A stretch of 64,000 bases of DNA. Origin: Conchocele bisecta (taxonomy: Eukaryota; Mollusca; Bivalvia; Lucinida; Thyasiridae). Below the pieces are notes generated by a model. The model had not been told where the DNA came from. It worked only from the letters and a program-made list of their open reading frames with translations, and did no database searches. Both the position numbers and the translations under genes were made by a program. Below are positions 22,601 to 31,100 of the stretch, piece after piece. Position 1 is the first letter of the stretch. Each line of letters begins with the position of its first letter. Location of the stretch: contig CM055279.1 in the NCBI GenBank assembly GCA_029237695.1, positions 6,094,323-6,158,322 of the forward strand, read 5' to 3'.

Positions 22601-25600
22601 AAATAAAAGAAAACATTAAAACATTTCAGTTAGGAAAGAATGGAAATGTGCAAAGGCTAACATATAGTTATCTCCAAATTAGGAGATACTAACTCCTAAT
22701 TAGAGATAATATCTCCTAATTAAAGACTTAGTATCTACTAATTAGGAGTTAATATTTCTAATTACGAGATCCTTAGTCCTAATTAGGCGATACTAACGCC
22801 TAATTAGGAGACACTAAGTCCTAATTAGGAGATAAAACATAGTTTAGCATTGCCATCAGGACGCTTCCATAAGATTGTGTATCTTTAGTATGCATAAATT
22901 AACAAAGCACTGATAGGTTCCGTGGAAAACATGAATGGTAACAACATATACGAGATAGGTCTGTACTGAAAAAGAAAAATAGGAAAAGTAATCAATTGGA
23001 CAACTGTATGTTCAACATCCGCATACAATTGGTTACGCTTCGTTTCAGGCGCCCGTGGCTGTACCCGGATGTGCTATACAACCTATCCCCGGCGGGCCGG
23101 GCCTTTAAGAAGAACGCGGACTTCGTGCACATATTTGCTGAACGTGTGATAGAAAAACGACGACAGTCGCTAGCCGCGGTATAAAACAATGTATTTCTTT
23201 TATGAAGTGGAATCTCTCTAAACCGGACACCAAGAAAGCACTTGTGATCTTATTTTTGATGAGTTTCTTGATGTCTGTGCGTGATCGCATAGCACTCAAC
23301 TATGGCTCAACATGATCAAATGCTTGATTTACAGGGAAACCTCGCTAAGCCTGTGTCCCAGGGTGTCCGGTTTGTGTCCCAGGGTGTCCGGTTTGTGTCC
23401 CAGCGTGTCCGGTTTGTGTCCGTATGGTGTTCTGTTTAGAGACGTTTCACTGTATTGTACTTATGTGTCGTTATATGTAGGCTCTCCGTACTACATACAT
23501 TTATTGTTTTCATGTATTTCATTAGTGTGTACATGTACCTTACTACTAATTTCAAAGTTCTTCATTAATTAACATTAATTACTGTGTTAGTTAACGTTAG
23601 CGCCACTTTCACGTTTTATACTGGCTTGGCTTAGTTGATAGTCTCGCAACTTGGCGGGCAAAGGTTGTAGCCTATGCTCGGGCTGATATGGCCAGTTGGT
23701 GAGCCGCCAGTTTCTTAAATAAATGGTAGCAATTGCCTGTCTGGTGCCTGGCATATACGATATAATTGCTGTTCAGATATTAGAGTGTCTCATAAGTAAA
23801 CAATAAAAACAGACTGGCCTGACACTAAAATAAAAAAAGTATACATTCTCGTACACACATTCAGGAATAAAGTCGAACATGAATAAAAGCATGCTGCAAG
23901 TATTCGTGATATATAATTTAAATGCAATTAGAATATCACCCACACAAAATAATAATACGCCTTAAATGCCAATTTTTGCGAAGTAAGACATGTACATGTA
24001 TTAACTAAGTTACACTCAATGCCACGAAGAGTTGTTATAGCCAAATAATTGTTAATAATTGGAACAACCTACCAGAAGACGTAATGAGAGCGAAAACAGT
24101 AAACCAAATTCCAGAGCATACTGAACAATTCATGGACAACCAGAGACATTAAATGTGCACCGAACTGTTAGTGCTGTCCAGACACAAAACAAGAAACCAA
24201 TTGAAGGTACATGTCCACTCAGTAGGCACAAATGTTATTTATATCAGACACATCATCTGAGACATTTTCTAAATAAACATGCATTCATCATTACCCACAT
24301 TTTATATCAGACTTAAATTTCCACACTGATACCAGGGACGATAACTGTGTTTCCTTAAAATGTTAACGGCCATTACTATTTATTCTCCGTATTTACTGTT
24401 TGATGTGCAATGATGATACTTTACAATCTGTCGAAAATATATTTGTTTGCAGGTTACGCATTTAATTAGTATAAATAATTAAAAACTATCATGCCTCATT
24501 TGCATATGAAAATAGCCTGATACCACTGCGAGTCACTATCAGTAAATTAATATTACTAAATGATTATATATGCATAGCGGGCACTCGTAAGTTTTATAGC
24601 TAGTGGAATAGTGACACAATTATACACTTATGTAATTCCCATAACGAACATTGTGTGCCTACTGAGTGGGCATGTACCTTTAAGATACGTGTAAGAAGCT
24701 AAACCGACGTTGGATACCGTAAATAATATTTATTTCACTGAATTTTTCAGGGAGACGACAATCAGTTGAAAAAGACGAAGTACCTCGATTTCTTGGACAT
24801 TCTGCTCACAGCGCGTGACGAGAACGGCCAGGGGTTATCTCCCCTGGATATGCGTAACGAGGTGGACACGTTTATGTTTGAAGGTACCGTGGAACCCATC
24901 TAAACCGGACACTCGGGAAAATATGGATGTTTACCTTATATGTGTTTCGCTGTTATGTATCTCTGATTGCAATGATTTTTCATGATTGCAAAACACTAGA
25001 ATGTGTCATGAAGTGCTCACATGTCTGATTTACAGTGGGACATCTCCAAACCGGACACCCCCAGGGGTGTCCGGTTTGGAGAGGTTCCACTGTATGTTAC
25101 TACCTTTTTCTACCAGATAATATCAACAGAGTTTCTGTGGGATTGTGACACAATATCAGCTAAATGGACAGCTTTCCGAATTATTGACGTGGGCAATGAA
25201 TTATATTTTAAGAAACCGCAGTTTATGACTACCGTTTATTAAAAAACACCAACTGCAGTCTATGGTAATGCTGTTGAAAGGCCCAATCACTCAATCGATC
25301 AATAAATCAATATATTAATCAATCAACCAACTAACAAATCAGCCAATCAATCAATTCATCAATCAACCAATCAATGAATCCTATACCAAACAGGTCACGA
25401 CACCACGGCGAGTGGTATGTCGTGGATTCTGTACTCCCTGGCTAAACATCCCGAGATCCAACGGAGGGCACAGGAAGAGGTGGACAATATTCTCGATGGG
25501 CGGAACTCGGACGATATAGAATGGTAAACAATTATACAAGCGTGGTCTCGGGGTGTAGATGTAAAACACTACAAGACGCACTGTCTGTTTCACGACACCT

Positions 25601-28600
25601 GCCCACATATTACGACTATATAAACAATTCAAAAACAATATTTTTATCGATACTATTAAATTTTAGCACAATTTAAGAATGAGCTTTGAAATGTTGATAA
25701 CATTTAATAGTATCAATAAAAATATTGTTTTTGCATTGTGTATATAGCTGTAATATTTGAGCAGATTTCGTGAAAGAGACAGTAGTCTCGTTTTTTCTTG
25801 TGTCGCATTCAACCAATGACATTGATTTTCACATACATTATTCGTTTCTCCTAGACTAATGAAATTCAAACACATTTTTTCTAGGTCAGATTTATCTAAC
25901 ATGGAATATTTGACGATGTGCATCAAAGAGGGACTACGGCTACACGCACCTGTCTCCATGGTTGCTAGGCAACTGACACAGGACCTTCACCTTGGCGACC
26001 GGGTCATCCACAAGGGAACAGCCGTGCAGGTAATAATATACTACTGTTTGTTTCACAAAACTTGCCCAAATTTTACGGCTATATAAGCAATGCATACACA
26101 ATCTTTTTTTCGATAATATTACATTTTATCAAAATTTTATCTCGTATAGCTTGGAAATGATCTAACTATGAAAACAAAATTTTGAAAATCGGTCCACTAT
26201 TTCTGAAATTAGAAAAATTTCCCCATGTGAAATCCCCCTAGACATCTTCACTCACTCTGTGAAGATGTCTATGGGGATTTAAGATGTGGACATTGTTTTT
26301 TCGCAATAAAATCAATATTGGACCAAATTTCACGATATAAAAAGTAGGCTCAGTCTTAAATTTTGCTATAATTTAATATTATCGAAAAAATATATTGTTT
26401 TTGTATTATTTATATAGCCGTAAAATGTGGGCAGGTTTCGTGAAACAGACAGTAGTGGTCAGACAGATACTATGTTTGCAGGTGAGTCGGTAGAGCGATC
26501 ATTACACACATACTGAACAGCCTATATACTCAGTACATTTACGAACTTCTTCACTCCACATCTCATTCGTATCCCTGTTATGATGTTTTGTTGTGAAACG
26601 ACTGTAATTCTATTTAATATGTCGATGTATATATGGTACAATAATTCCAGCACAAACATATTTACACAATTCCCTAACATTTGATTGGCCCGTAGCAAGT
26701 CTCTGTCCAAAATGTATATCCCAGTCAACTCCCACGCCGAACTACTTTCCGCAACCGTGAGGCGCAGCTAAAATAATTTAAAAAAAAACCCGGAAAATAA
26801 ACACATTTTCTTGATGAATTTATAATGCCCCATTTCTCCTGCACAGCCACCTATAGGTTCGTGGTGTAAGCTGAACTCATTAGAAACATTTATACATTTA
26901 TCAGGTAACCTGCCCTGTATTAACCAAATACGTACTGACTGATAACATAGTGTTGTATCAGGCATTGCATTACAACAACGAAGTGAAAACTGACGTTCCA
27001 ATTGGTCGGATGACGTCACGCGGTTTCACAAAATTACGTCAGTGTAATGACACAACGTAAACGAGTCCGTGTTCTGTCCATAGCTAACGACGTCATCTGT
27101 GGTCATTTTCGAGCATACAACGTTACCTGATAAATAGAATACCAGGCTACTGTCTTCTGATATCAAGTTTATCAGGCTCGGAAATGGTATTCATACGCGT
27201 TTCGTAGCCTTGCCTGATAAACTTGATATCAAAAGACACCAGCCTGGTATTCTCTCAGACGTTAGGTACCAAAGGCAACAGTGCCACCAAAATAAACAAC
27301 CTACTAAAATAATCCTGAAACATCTCTTGGTATACTCATACCCGCAGATAAACATCTGGGCGCTGCACCACAACCGCCATGTATGGGGAGACAACCATTG
27401 GGACTATGACCCCGAGAGGTTCTCCAAGGTCAAGGTCACGGAGATGGATCATTACCAGTTTGTCCCCTTCTCCGCGGGGCCCAGGTAAGGGATTGGGCGG
27501 TGTTAGCCTGGTGGTGGGCATTTAAAATGTAAGTACACAATAACTTGTACAGCGGAACCTCTCTAAACCGGACACGGAGACATGGCAGTTGTACTTAATT
27601 TTGATATATTTCATTGCCAGTTACCTCCAATGATAATATATGTTCATGATCGCAAACCATTCACGCGTGTCTTGAAGAAGCAATCTGTCTGTATTACAGT
27701 GTAGTCTCTCTAAACCGGACACCCTGGGGACTCCCAAGGTGTCCGGTTTAGAGAGGTTCCGCTGTAAATTATCAGGTTTATCGGACAAGGGTAGGAAACA
27801 AGTAGCAAGTCGAGGATGGGAACTGTATAAGATAGTTATATTTCGTTCCAATCCTCTACACACTGTTTATCTATATATCTATCGTACATTGCTAGTTTGA
27901 TAATTTTGTACATTTGCTACTTCGATATTTTCGAATATTGTGACTTTGCTACATTCGTACTTTGTTACATTCGTACTTCGCTACATTCGTGCCTTCCTAC
28001 TTTATATATTGTGACTTTGTTATATTCGTACTTTGCTACTTTCGCACATTGCTACTTTGCTACTTTGCAGGAACTGCATAGGTCAACATTTCGCCATGAA
28101 TGAAATAAAAGCCGTCATAGCCAAGCTGCTTAGAAAGTAAGTAGATTGTTTTCGTGTGACATATACATGTATCACGGTGGGGAATCACGAGGTCAATTGT
28201 TTTGGCTCTACGTAATGTAGTTAGTTTGAGCGTTCTGTACAGAAATGTCACGACATGTTCGCTTACTCGAAATTTCTATACGGAATGTTCAGAGTAACTG
28301 CAGAAGTAATGCTGCTAAACTATCGGACTCCTAGTGCTAACGGTTAGAACATGGTCATAATGTGGAGCGCGTGTCTGAGTGGTCTCAAGCGTCGGACTGC
28401 TGATCATACGGTCGTGGGTTCGAGCCTCACCAGTGGCAATGCGTTGTGTCCTTGAGCAAGACACTTTATCCATACTGCTTCAGTCCGCCCAGCTGTAAAT
28501 GGGTACCGGTTACCGGGGAAAAATCGATTGTATTCGTTTGTATGTACATGTATATATAAATAAAATATGATCCTGCACATAATCCCCGAAAGGGGGTGTT

Positions 28601-29527
28601 GCAGTATATAAAGAAAGATAAAGAAATAATTAAACGGAAGAAACCGAAGTCGTATTGATGAAAACTAAGATTTACCGCAAAACTCATGGGCGCCGCCATT
28701 ACGCAGATAACCAAAACAATAGGCCACGTGTTTCCTCGCTATAAACACTTAATATAACTATATAAAATTAACGAATGCATGTTGATGATGACGCCAGAAG
28801 ATATAACTAGGGTTTATAGATGTTGTAAGCATCGTTGTTACTGTTGGCAATTATATAACACTAGCGGCCTACATTGTATGCTACTGTCGGAAGAGCCTAC
28901 GATTACGAGGACTTGAGGAGTCTAGACTACTGGGTTTGTTCCACAAGTGATGGAGTATGATGGAACGAGAGATCGTAGCTAGTTGAATTTAGTTATAGAA
29001 GTTCGGTCCAACTTGTGTGGTTTATGGCCTTATTGTTTGTGAAAGGAGCGAATATAGCATGACTTTCTGTGAAAAGGAGACAAGATAGTGATTTTGACTA
29101 GTGTTGATTAAAATCATCATACATATCCTCGCACTCTGATCTGGGACTACATTATTTGCCAGATTCATATTTTCACACTTAATAATGTTATTGCAACCAG
29201 TGTAGACTCAGATCAGACTGCACATATGTGCAGTCTGATCTGGGTCTACTCTGTTCGCAAAGCTCAATTTCTGTGCTATGCAGTAAGAAAGAAGCGCTGA
29301 AATACAGGATAGGACCGGATCTCTATAAATAGATTAGCAAAGGTAAATAACTAGCTACAATCCCTTATTACTGTGAATTTGTCTAGCCATACCATCACAG
29401 TTCTGCCTCCATTTTTTCCAGATTCACTTTCAAGTTGGACGAGACACACGTGGTTAAAAGGCGCCTTGCCGTAGTCATGCGCAGTGACACCGGGATGTAC
29501 ATGTACGCCACCAGGCGGCGCCACTGA
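16409..29527 (+). CDS. Cytochrome P450, CYP4-type, gene 2 (complete, 12 exons)
   Basis: Exons: 16409-16624, 18657-18810, 19388-19569, 20609-20733, 22176-22238, 23049-23178, 24751-24883, 25394-25523, 25885-26029, 27348-27484, 28071-28136, 29422-29527. All introns are GT/AG and the phases join, giving 1587 nt and 528 residues, a normal CYP4 length. Seen in order: hydrophobic anchor (about residues 18-45), proline hinge [12 protein letters not shown], helix C region [23 protein letters not shown]4 I-helix [16 protein letters not shown] (G335 spans the exon 7/8 joint), ExxR E393-R396, PERF 448-451, heme loop FSAGPRNCIG 467-476 with Cys474. The family consists of ER-bound heme monooxygenases that take electrons from P450 reductase, commonly acting as fatty-acid or eicosanoid omega-hydroxylases. 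The substrate here is unknown. A tandem paralogue lies upstream. Most introns hold MITEs. Confidence 0.93.
16784..16851. mobile_element. Short palindromic MITE, family K (CTCTCTAAACCGGACACC ends)
   Basis: A nearly perfect 68-bp palindrome flanked by TA on both sides. Arms: CAGTGACACCTCTCTAAACC, then GGACACCCTGGGACGTCCCA. The CAGTG end and TA target resemble pogo/Tc1-mariner derived MITEs. It is the short form of a family of about 210 bp found repeatedly in gene 2 introns and downstream. Confidence 0.8.
17279..17695. mobile_element. Foldback MITE, family E, in intron 1 of CYP4 gene 2
   Basis: Same ends (ATGATCATGTGGT and ACCACATGATCAT) and central stem AAGAATCGATTTCCGTGTC-like as the copy at 3951-4347. 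Confidence 0.75.
17762..18170. mobile_element. Foldback element, family G (unamplified form)
   Basis: Same flanks as 4796-5338 but the centre is one hairpin (TCGAGTGGTGTGAAATGTCC with its complement), without the tandem 46-bp arm repeats. Intron 1 of gene 2. Confidence 0.75.
18171..18656. other. Rest of intron 1 of CYP4 gene 2
   Basis: Contains a degraded family E remnant (about 18280-18520; ATGAAATATACCGCAGCAAATG and CTACATATCATCAAAATCCG). No other feature seen. Confidence 0.4.
18657..18810 (+). CDS. CYP4 gene 2, exon 2
   Basis: Acceptor TTCCCAG, donor GTAAAC. Encodes [20 protein letters not shown] and continues to [10 protein letters not shown]; matches the N-terminal beta-sheet/helix B region of CYP4 proteins. 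Confidence 0.88.
18811..19387. other. Intron 2 of CYP4 gene 2
   Basis: AT-rich. At about 19075-19200 it contains GTCTGATAAACTTGATA and GCCTGGCATTCT, words shared with the palindrome at 27118-27256, so it is probably a decayed copy of that repeat. Confidence 0.4.
19388..19569 (+). CDS. CYP4 gene 2, exon 3 (helix C)
   Basis: Acceptor TTTCCAG, donor GTGAGT. Encodes [19 protein letters not shown] followed by [20 protein letters not shown]. The W-x-x-x-R pair is the helix C heme-propionate contact typical of P450s. Confidence 0.92.
19590..19794. mobile_element. MITE family K (full form) in intron 3
   Basis: Palindromic part 19590-19649 (CAGTGGAACCTCCCTAAACC arms, TA flanks), then about 130 bp with AATCATGAACAGACAATAAT and a third terminal copy GTCCGGTTTAGAACGGTACC near 19766-19794. 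It begins 20 bp after the exon 3 donor. Confidence 0.75.
19795..20475. other. Intron 3 remainder
   Basis: AT-rich, with a tandem CACTATTTTGATGAAGACA pair at about 19978-20010 and GATT words near 20090. No gene or complete mobile element identified. Confidence 0.4.
20476..20579. repeat. Long hairpin ending 29 nt before exon 4
   Basis: Arms of about 49 nt with about three mismatches (GAGCTCTGCGGTATTATTAA on the left and its complement on the right), loop CTTAA. Only TAGACTATTTCTACATTTTC plus CTTTACAG separates it from exon 4, so the branch point must sit inside or against the hairpin. Confidence 0.85.
20609..20733 (+). CDS. CYP4 gene 2, exon 4
   Basis: Acceptor TTTACAG, donor GTAGGC. Encodes [20 protein letters not shown], then [18 protein letters not shown]. 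Corresponds to the helix D-E region, where CYP4 proteins keep [13 protein letters not shown] sequence. Confidence 0.88.
20767..21107. mobile_element. Foldback MITE, family J, in intron 4
   Basis: Hairpin (GGAATGAATGGCCTTTTTGT arms, GGCCGGAAGGCC centre) plus the conserved tail with CCTCACGGTTACGGAAAGTA. Near-identical to the copy at 15407-15775. Confidence 0.8.
21108..21275. mobile_element. MITE family K fragment in intron 4
   Basis: Contains GTGTCCGGCTTAGAGACGTT, ATCACGAACAGACATTATCA and ends GGTGTTCCACTGTAG; the left terminus is diverged. Confidence 0.6.
21276..22175. other. Intron 4 remainder
   Basis: No exon or complete element. A segment at about 21600-21790 (GGTCTCACAGCATCCATACG) recurs, reversed, at about 47850-47960, so it is an unclassified dispersed repeat. 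Confidence 0.4.
22176..22238 (+). CDS. CYP4 gene 2, exon 5 (short)
   Basis: 63 nt, acceptor TCTGCAG, donor GTAAGT. Encodes [20 protein letters not shown]; both phases fit the neighbouring exons. Helix F region. Confidence 0.88.
22270..22530. repeat. Dispersed foldback (TGAGCCTGAGCT centre) in intron 5
   Basis: Centre GCCTGAGCTGTAGCTCAGGC with flanks CAATTTGATTG and CAATCAAGCTG. A related copy is at about 38240-38420 and a fragment near 32700-32730. Confidence 0.6.
22663..22880. repeat. CTAATTAGGAG palindromic cluster
   Basis: Eight or so self-complementary TCCTAATTAGGA words separated by about 10 bp (GATACTAAG type), flanked on the right by TTTAGCATTGCCATCAGGAC. The related cluster at 44518-44685 has inverted ends GTCCTGGTGCCAATG and CATTGGCACCAG. 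Confidence 0.75.
23049..23178 (+). CDS. CYP4 gene 2, exon 6
   Basis: Acceptor GTTTCAG, donor GTATAA. Encodes [20 protein letters not shown] and continues to [11 protein letters not shown], the helix F-G region before the CYP4 linker. Confidence 0.9.
23203..23452. mobile_element. MITE family K in intron 6, with internal triplication
   Basis: Starts GAAGTGGAATCTCTCTAAAC 25 bp after the exon 6 donor and ends GACGTTTCACTG. Near the end a 20-bp unit (TGTCCCAGGGTGTCCGGTTT) is repeated three times, which breaks the palindrome. Confidence 0.7.
23457..24202. other. Intron 6, middle part
   Basis: AT-rich sequence with no recognised element or exon. Confidence 0.4.
24203..24683. mobile_element. MITE with AAGGTACATGTCCACTCAGT ends in intron 6
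   Basis: Inverted ends AAGGTACATGTCCACTCAGT (24206) and CTGAGTGGGCATGTACCTTT (24660-24681), about 480 bp apart. The interior is AT-rich and non-coding. No second copy was noticed in the window. Confidence 0.65.
24751..24883 (+). CDS. CYP4 gene 2, exon 7 (start of I-helix)
   Basis: Acceptor TTTTTCAG. Encodes [20 protein letters not shown] then [15 protein letters not shown] and the first base of Gly335. The donor GTACCG coincides with the end of a MITE (see findings). Confidence 0.92.
24887..25092. mobile_element. MITE family K inserted in the intron 7 splice donor
   Basis: Begins CCGTGGAACCCATCTAAACC at intron base +4, preceded by TA (24885-24886, the T belonging to the GT donor). It ends GAGAGGTTCCACTG at 25092, followed by TA (25093-25094) and TGTTAC. 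Internal structure (terminal copy, about 130 bp, second terminal copy, palindrome) matches complete family members at 27550 and 30173. Confidence 0.85.
25097..25393. other. Intron 7 remainder with AATC simple repeat
   Basis: 25270-25380 is a tract of CAAT/AATC words that ends just before the acceptor CAAACAG of exon 8. No pyrimidine-rich tract is evident, so the acceptor is unusual. Confidence 0.6.
25394..25523 (+). CDS. CYP4 gene 2, exon 8 (I-helix oxygen-binding motif)
   Basis: Acceptor CAAACAG, donor GTAAAC. Encodes [20 protein letters not shown] and continues to [13 protein letters not shown]. The HDTT core is the CYP4 I-helix proton-delivery motif. Confidence 0.93.
25560..25795. mobile_element. 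Foldback MITE, family L, in intron 8
   Basis: Inverted ends: CTGTCTGTTTCACGACACCT on the left, GATTTCGTGAAAGAGACAGT on the right, with inner arms AACAATATTTTTATCGATAC and its complement. It lies about 90 bp upstream of exon 9. Confidence 0.75.
25885..26029 (+). CDS. CYP4 gene 2, exon 9 (K-helix ExxR)
   Basis: Acceptor TTTCTAG, donor GTAATA. Encodes [20 protein letters not shown] then [21 protein letters not shown]393 and R396 form the ExxR pair. Confidence 0.93.
26038..26460. mobile_element. Foldback MITE, family L, in intron 9
   Basis: Starts 9 bp after exon 9 with CTACTGTTTGTTTCACAAAA and ends GGTTTCGTGAAACAGACAGT. Central hairpin AGACATCTTCAC/GTGAAGATGTCT. It is larger than the intron 8 copy (420 versus 235 bp) but shares both ends and inner arms. 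Confidence 0.75.
26645..26800 (-). mobile_element. Family J MITE tail fragment, reversed
   Basis: Contains AATTCCAGCACAAACATATT, CCCTAACATTTGATTGGCCC and CCGCAACCGTGAGGCGCAG, the reverse of the tail at 15600-15775. The hairpin part is missing. Confidence 0.7.
27118..27256. repeat. Palindromic element upstream of exon 10
   Basis: Inverted arms AGAATACCAGGCTACTGTCT with GATATCAAGTTTATCAGGC and their complements around a 30-bp loop. A decayed copy lies in intron 2. It ends about 90 bp before exon 10. Confidence 0.75.
27348..27484 (+). CDS. CYP4 gene 2, exon 10 (PERF meander)
   Basis: Acceptor CCCGCAG, donor GTAAGG. Encodes [36 protein letters not shown] and FVPFSAGPR. One silent difference from gene 1 exon 10. 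Confidence 0.95.
27550..27764. mobile_element. MITE family K, full form, in intron 10
   Basis: TA-flanked, starts CAGCGGAACCTCTCTAAACC, has an internal second terminal copy (GTAGTCTCTCTAAACCGGAC) and ends GAGAGGTTCCGCTG. 215 bp. Confidence 0.85.
27895..28070 (+). repeat. Minisatellite forming the splice acceptor of exon 11
   Basis: Degenerate tandem words TTGTGACTTTGCTACATTCG and GTACTTTGCTAC run up to the acceptor GCTACTTTGCAG. The same words build the 40-bp minisatellite at 38396-39010. In gene 1 the equivalent acceptor (CATTCTTTTCAG) is not in such a repeat. Confidence 0.75.
28071..28136 (+). CDS. CYP4 gene 2, exon 11 (heme-binding loop)
   Basis: Acceptor TTTGCAG, donor GTAAGT. Encodes [20 protein letters not shown]; Cys474 is the heme thiolate ligand. 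Confidence 0.95.
28363..28625 (+). mobile_element. tRNA-Ser-like SINE in intron 11
   Basis: The head at 28363-28435 shows an A-box-like GTGTCTGAGTGGTC, an anticodon-loop-like CTGCTGA (anticodon GCT, serine) and a B box GGGTTCGAGCC. The body contains TGTGTCCTTGAGCAAGACAC and CAGCTGTAAATGGGTACCGG, common in tRNA-derived SINEs. The tail is A-rich (ATAAAGAAAGATAAAGAAAT). Target duplications were not resolved. It is a retroposon, not a functional tRNA gene. Confidence 0.8.
28626..29421. other. Intron 11 remainder
   Basis: Contains a family F palindrome at 29190-29265 (GTAGACTCAGATCAGACTGC with its complement). No other feature seen. Confidence 0.5.
29422..29527 (+). CDS. CYP4 gene 2, exon 12 (C-terminus, stop)
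   Basis: Acceptor TTTTCCAG. Encodes [20 protein letters not shown] and ends ATRRRH with TGA at 29525-29527. An AATAAA at 29915-29920 is a possible polyadenylation signal, unproven. Confidence 0.95.
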
Positions 29528-29768
29528 TTCCCGAAACCGGGAACCAACTAACCGGACGTGACAGACTGTTTGTGTGCATTTATGCCATCTTTGCTGTAAC
29601 ATGTGTACACGCAACAATATCATTAATTAAGAAAACATGTTATCGCGGTTGGTATAGTACGTCAATGGTACCTCGGCTTTTTAGCCCCGTTTCGATTTAC
29701 ATTTTCTTAAATATCTCAGCAACTACTGAAACACTGAGATTTCACACGATTACATGCCACTGATTTAC

Positions 29769-29885
29769 AGTGGGACCGGTCCCCAGGGTGTCCGGTTTAG
29801 AGAGGTTTTACTGTAGTATGGTGTTGTTTGCTAGTGACTCCGTCCGATAAGGACGGAGTCACTAGCAAACAACAACATACTACAG
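29769..29885. repeat. MITE family K 3' fragment fused to a perfect hairpin
   Basis: GGTGTCCGGTTTAGAGAGGT end at 29784-29815, followed by a palindrome with arms GTTTGCTAGTGACTCCGTCC and its complement (about 29816-29885). Confidence 0.7.
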
Positions 29886-29974
29886 TGCTGTATCCATTTC
29901 GCCGTTATTTCGGGAATAAAATCGAATGGTGATTGATAGCCAACCAGGACAAAAGAGTATCATTTAGCATCAAG

Positions 29975-30145
29975 CAATTTAGATGAAGAATTTATGTATT
30001 TTGTTTCGAAATACCTTCGAGACGGCTATTAGGCTGTGATTTATGTATTTTGTTTCGAAATACCTTCGAGACGGCTATTAGGCTGTGATTTATGTATTTT
30101 GTTTCGAACTACCTCCGAGACGGCTACAGCTATTAGGCTGTGATG
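29975..30145. repeat. 50-bp direct repeat, three copies
   Basis: Unit includes ATTTATGTATTTTGTTTCGA and CGAGACGGCTATTAGGCTGT; the third copy has a small insertion. Confidence 0.9.
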
Positions 30146-30172
30146 TTTTCATCCCATCAATAGATACGTATA

Positions 30173-30365
30173 CAGTGAAACCTCTCTAAACCGGACACGA
30201 GACATGTTAATTTTGATATGTTTCATTGCCATCTACCTCTATTGATAATCTATGTTCATGATCGCAAAGCATTCACACGTGTCTTGAAGTAGTCATATGT
30301 CTGTTTTACAGTGGAGCCACTATAAACCGGACACCCTGGGGACCCCCCAGGGAGAGGTTCTATTG
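30173..30365. mobile_element. MITE family K, full form
   Basis: TA-flanked; starts CAGTGAAACCTCTCTAAACC, internal second terminal copy, ends GGAGAGGTTCTATTG. Downstream of gene 2. Confidence 0.8.
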
Positions 30366-30821
30366 TATGTCATTTCCCGGGGTATCCGCACTTTGTCACC
30401 TAATTGAGTTGCTGAGATATTTAAGAAAATGTAACAGCAAGGCAGGTGCTCGTGACGTGTTATACATGTACATACCGTGTGTATGTAATCCAAGCAAACA
30501 TGTGAAGAAACAGTAAACACATGATATTGTATGTATTCGAAATAACCATCATGTGTTTGAATTGCGTATATGTTTGTAATGCGTATTTCTAGGTGACCAG
30601 TGTACTTTCTGTATTTGTAATCAGACTAAATGATCCACGTATTTCAACATCCTTCGATGCCAGTCGAATTAAATCTGCATATTCGAGTGTATCATCATCC
30701 ATATTTTCATTCAATAACAGTCCGCTTGTGCACGTTAAAGGCCAATGGCAGAGCAATGTTCGTTAAAGTTATGAGCCTGCGCACACTGGTCGCCTTCTCT
30801 GCGAGTAAGCCAGGTTTCGTT

Positions 30822-31100
30822 ACATCGTGGCACACAAATATTTATGTGACTATGATTGGAACATATGGGGTTAATGGATTTTGCGACCATCGTAGATCCG
30901 GATCAGCCTGTGCATCCGCACAGTCTGATCAGGATCTACGCTGGTCGTCGTTCCATCATTGAAACGCCCGTTGTGCTTCTAACAAGCAATATAGATCGTT
31001 ATCACGCTATGCACGAGTGTGCTATTTTATCAGGAGCGACACTGGTCACAAATAACATAAGCCCGATTCCTTCAGTCACAGCCACAATTGCGAACAAGCC
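30822..31100. repeat. Dispersed repeat, family F
   Basis: Contains GTAGATCCGGATCAGCCTGT and CAGTCTGATCAGGATCTACG. Short ORFs here are repeat-derived. Confidence 0.6.

Noticed and set aside
28363..28440. Functional tRNA-Ser gene
   Set aside because: The acceptor stem does not pair and the sequence continues into a SINE body and an A-rich tail.
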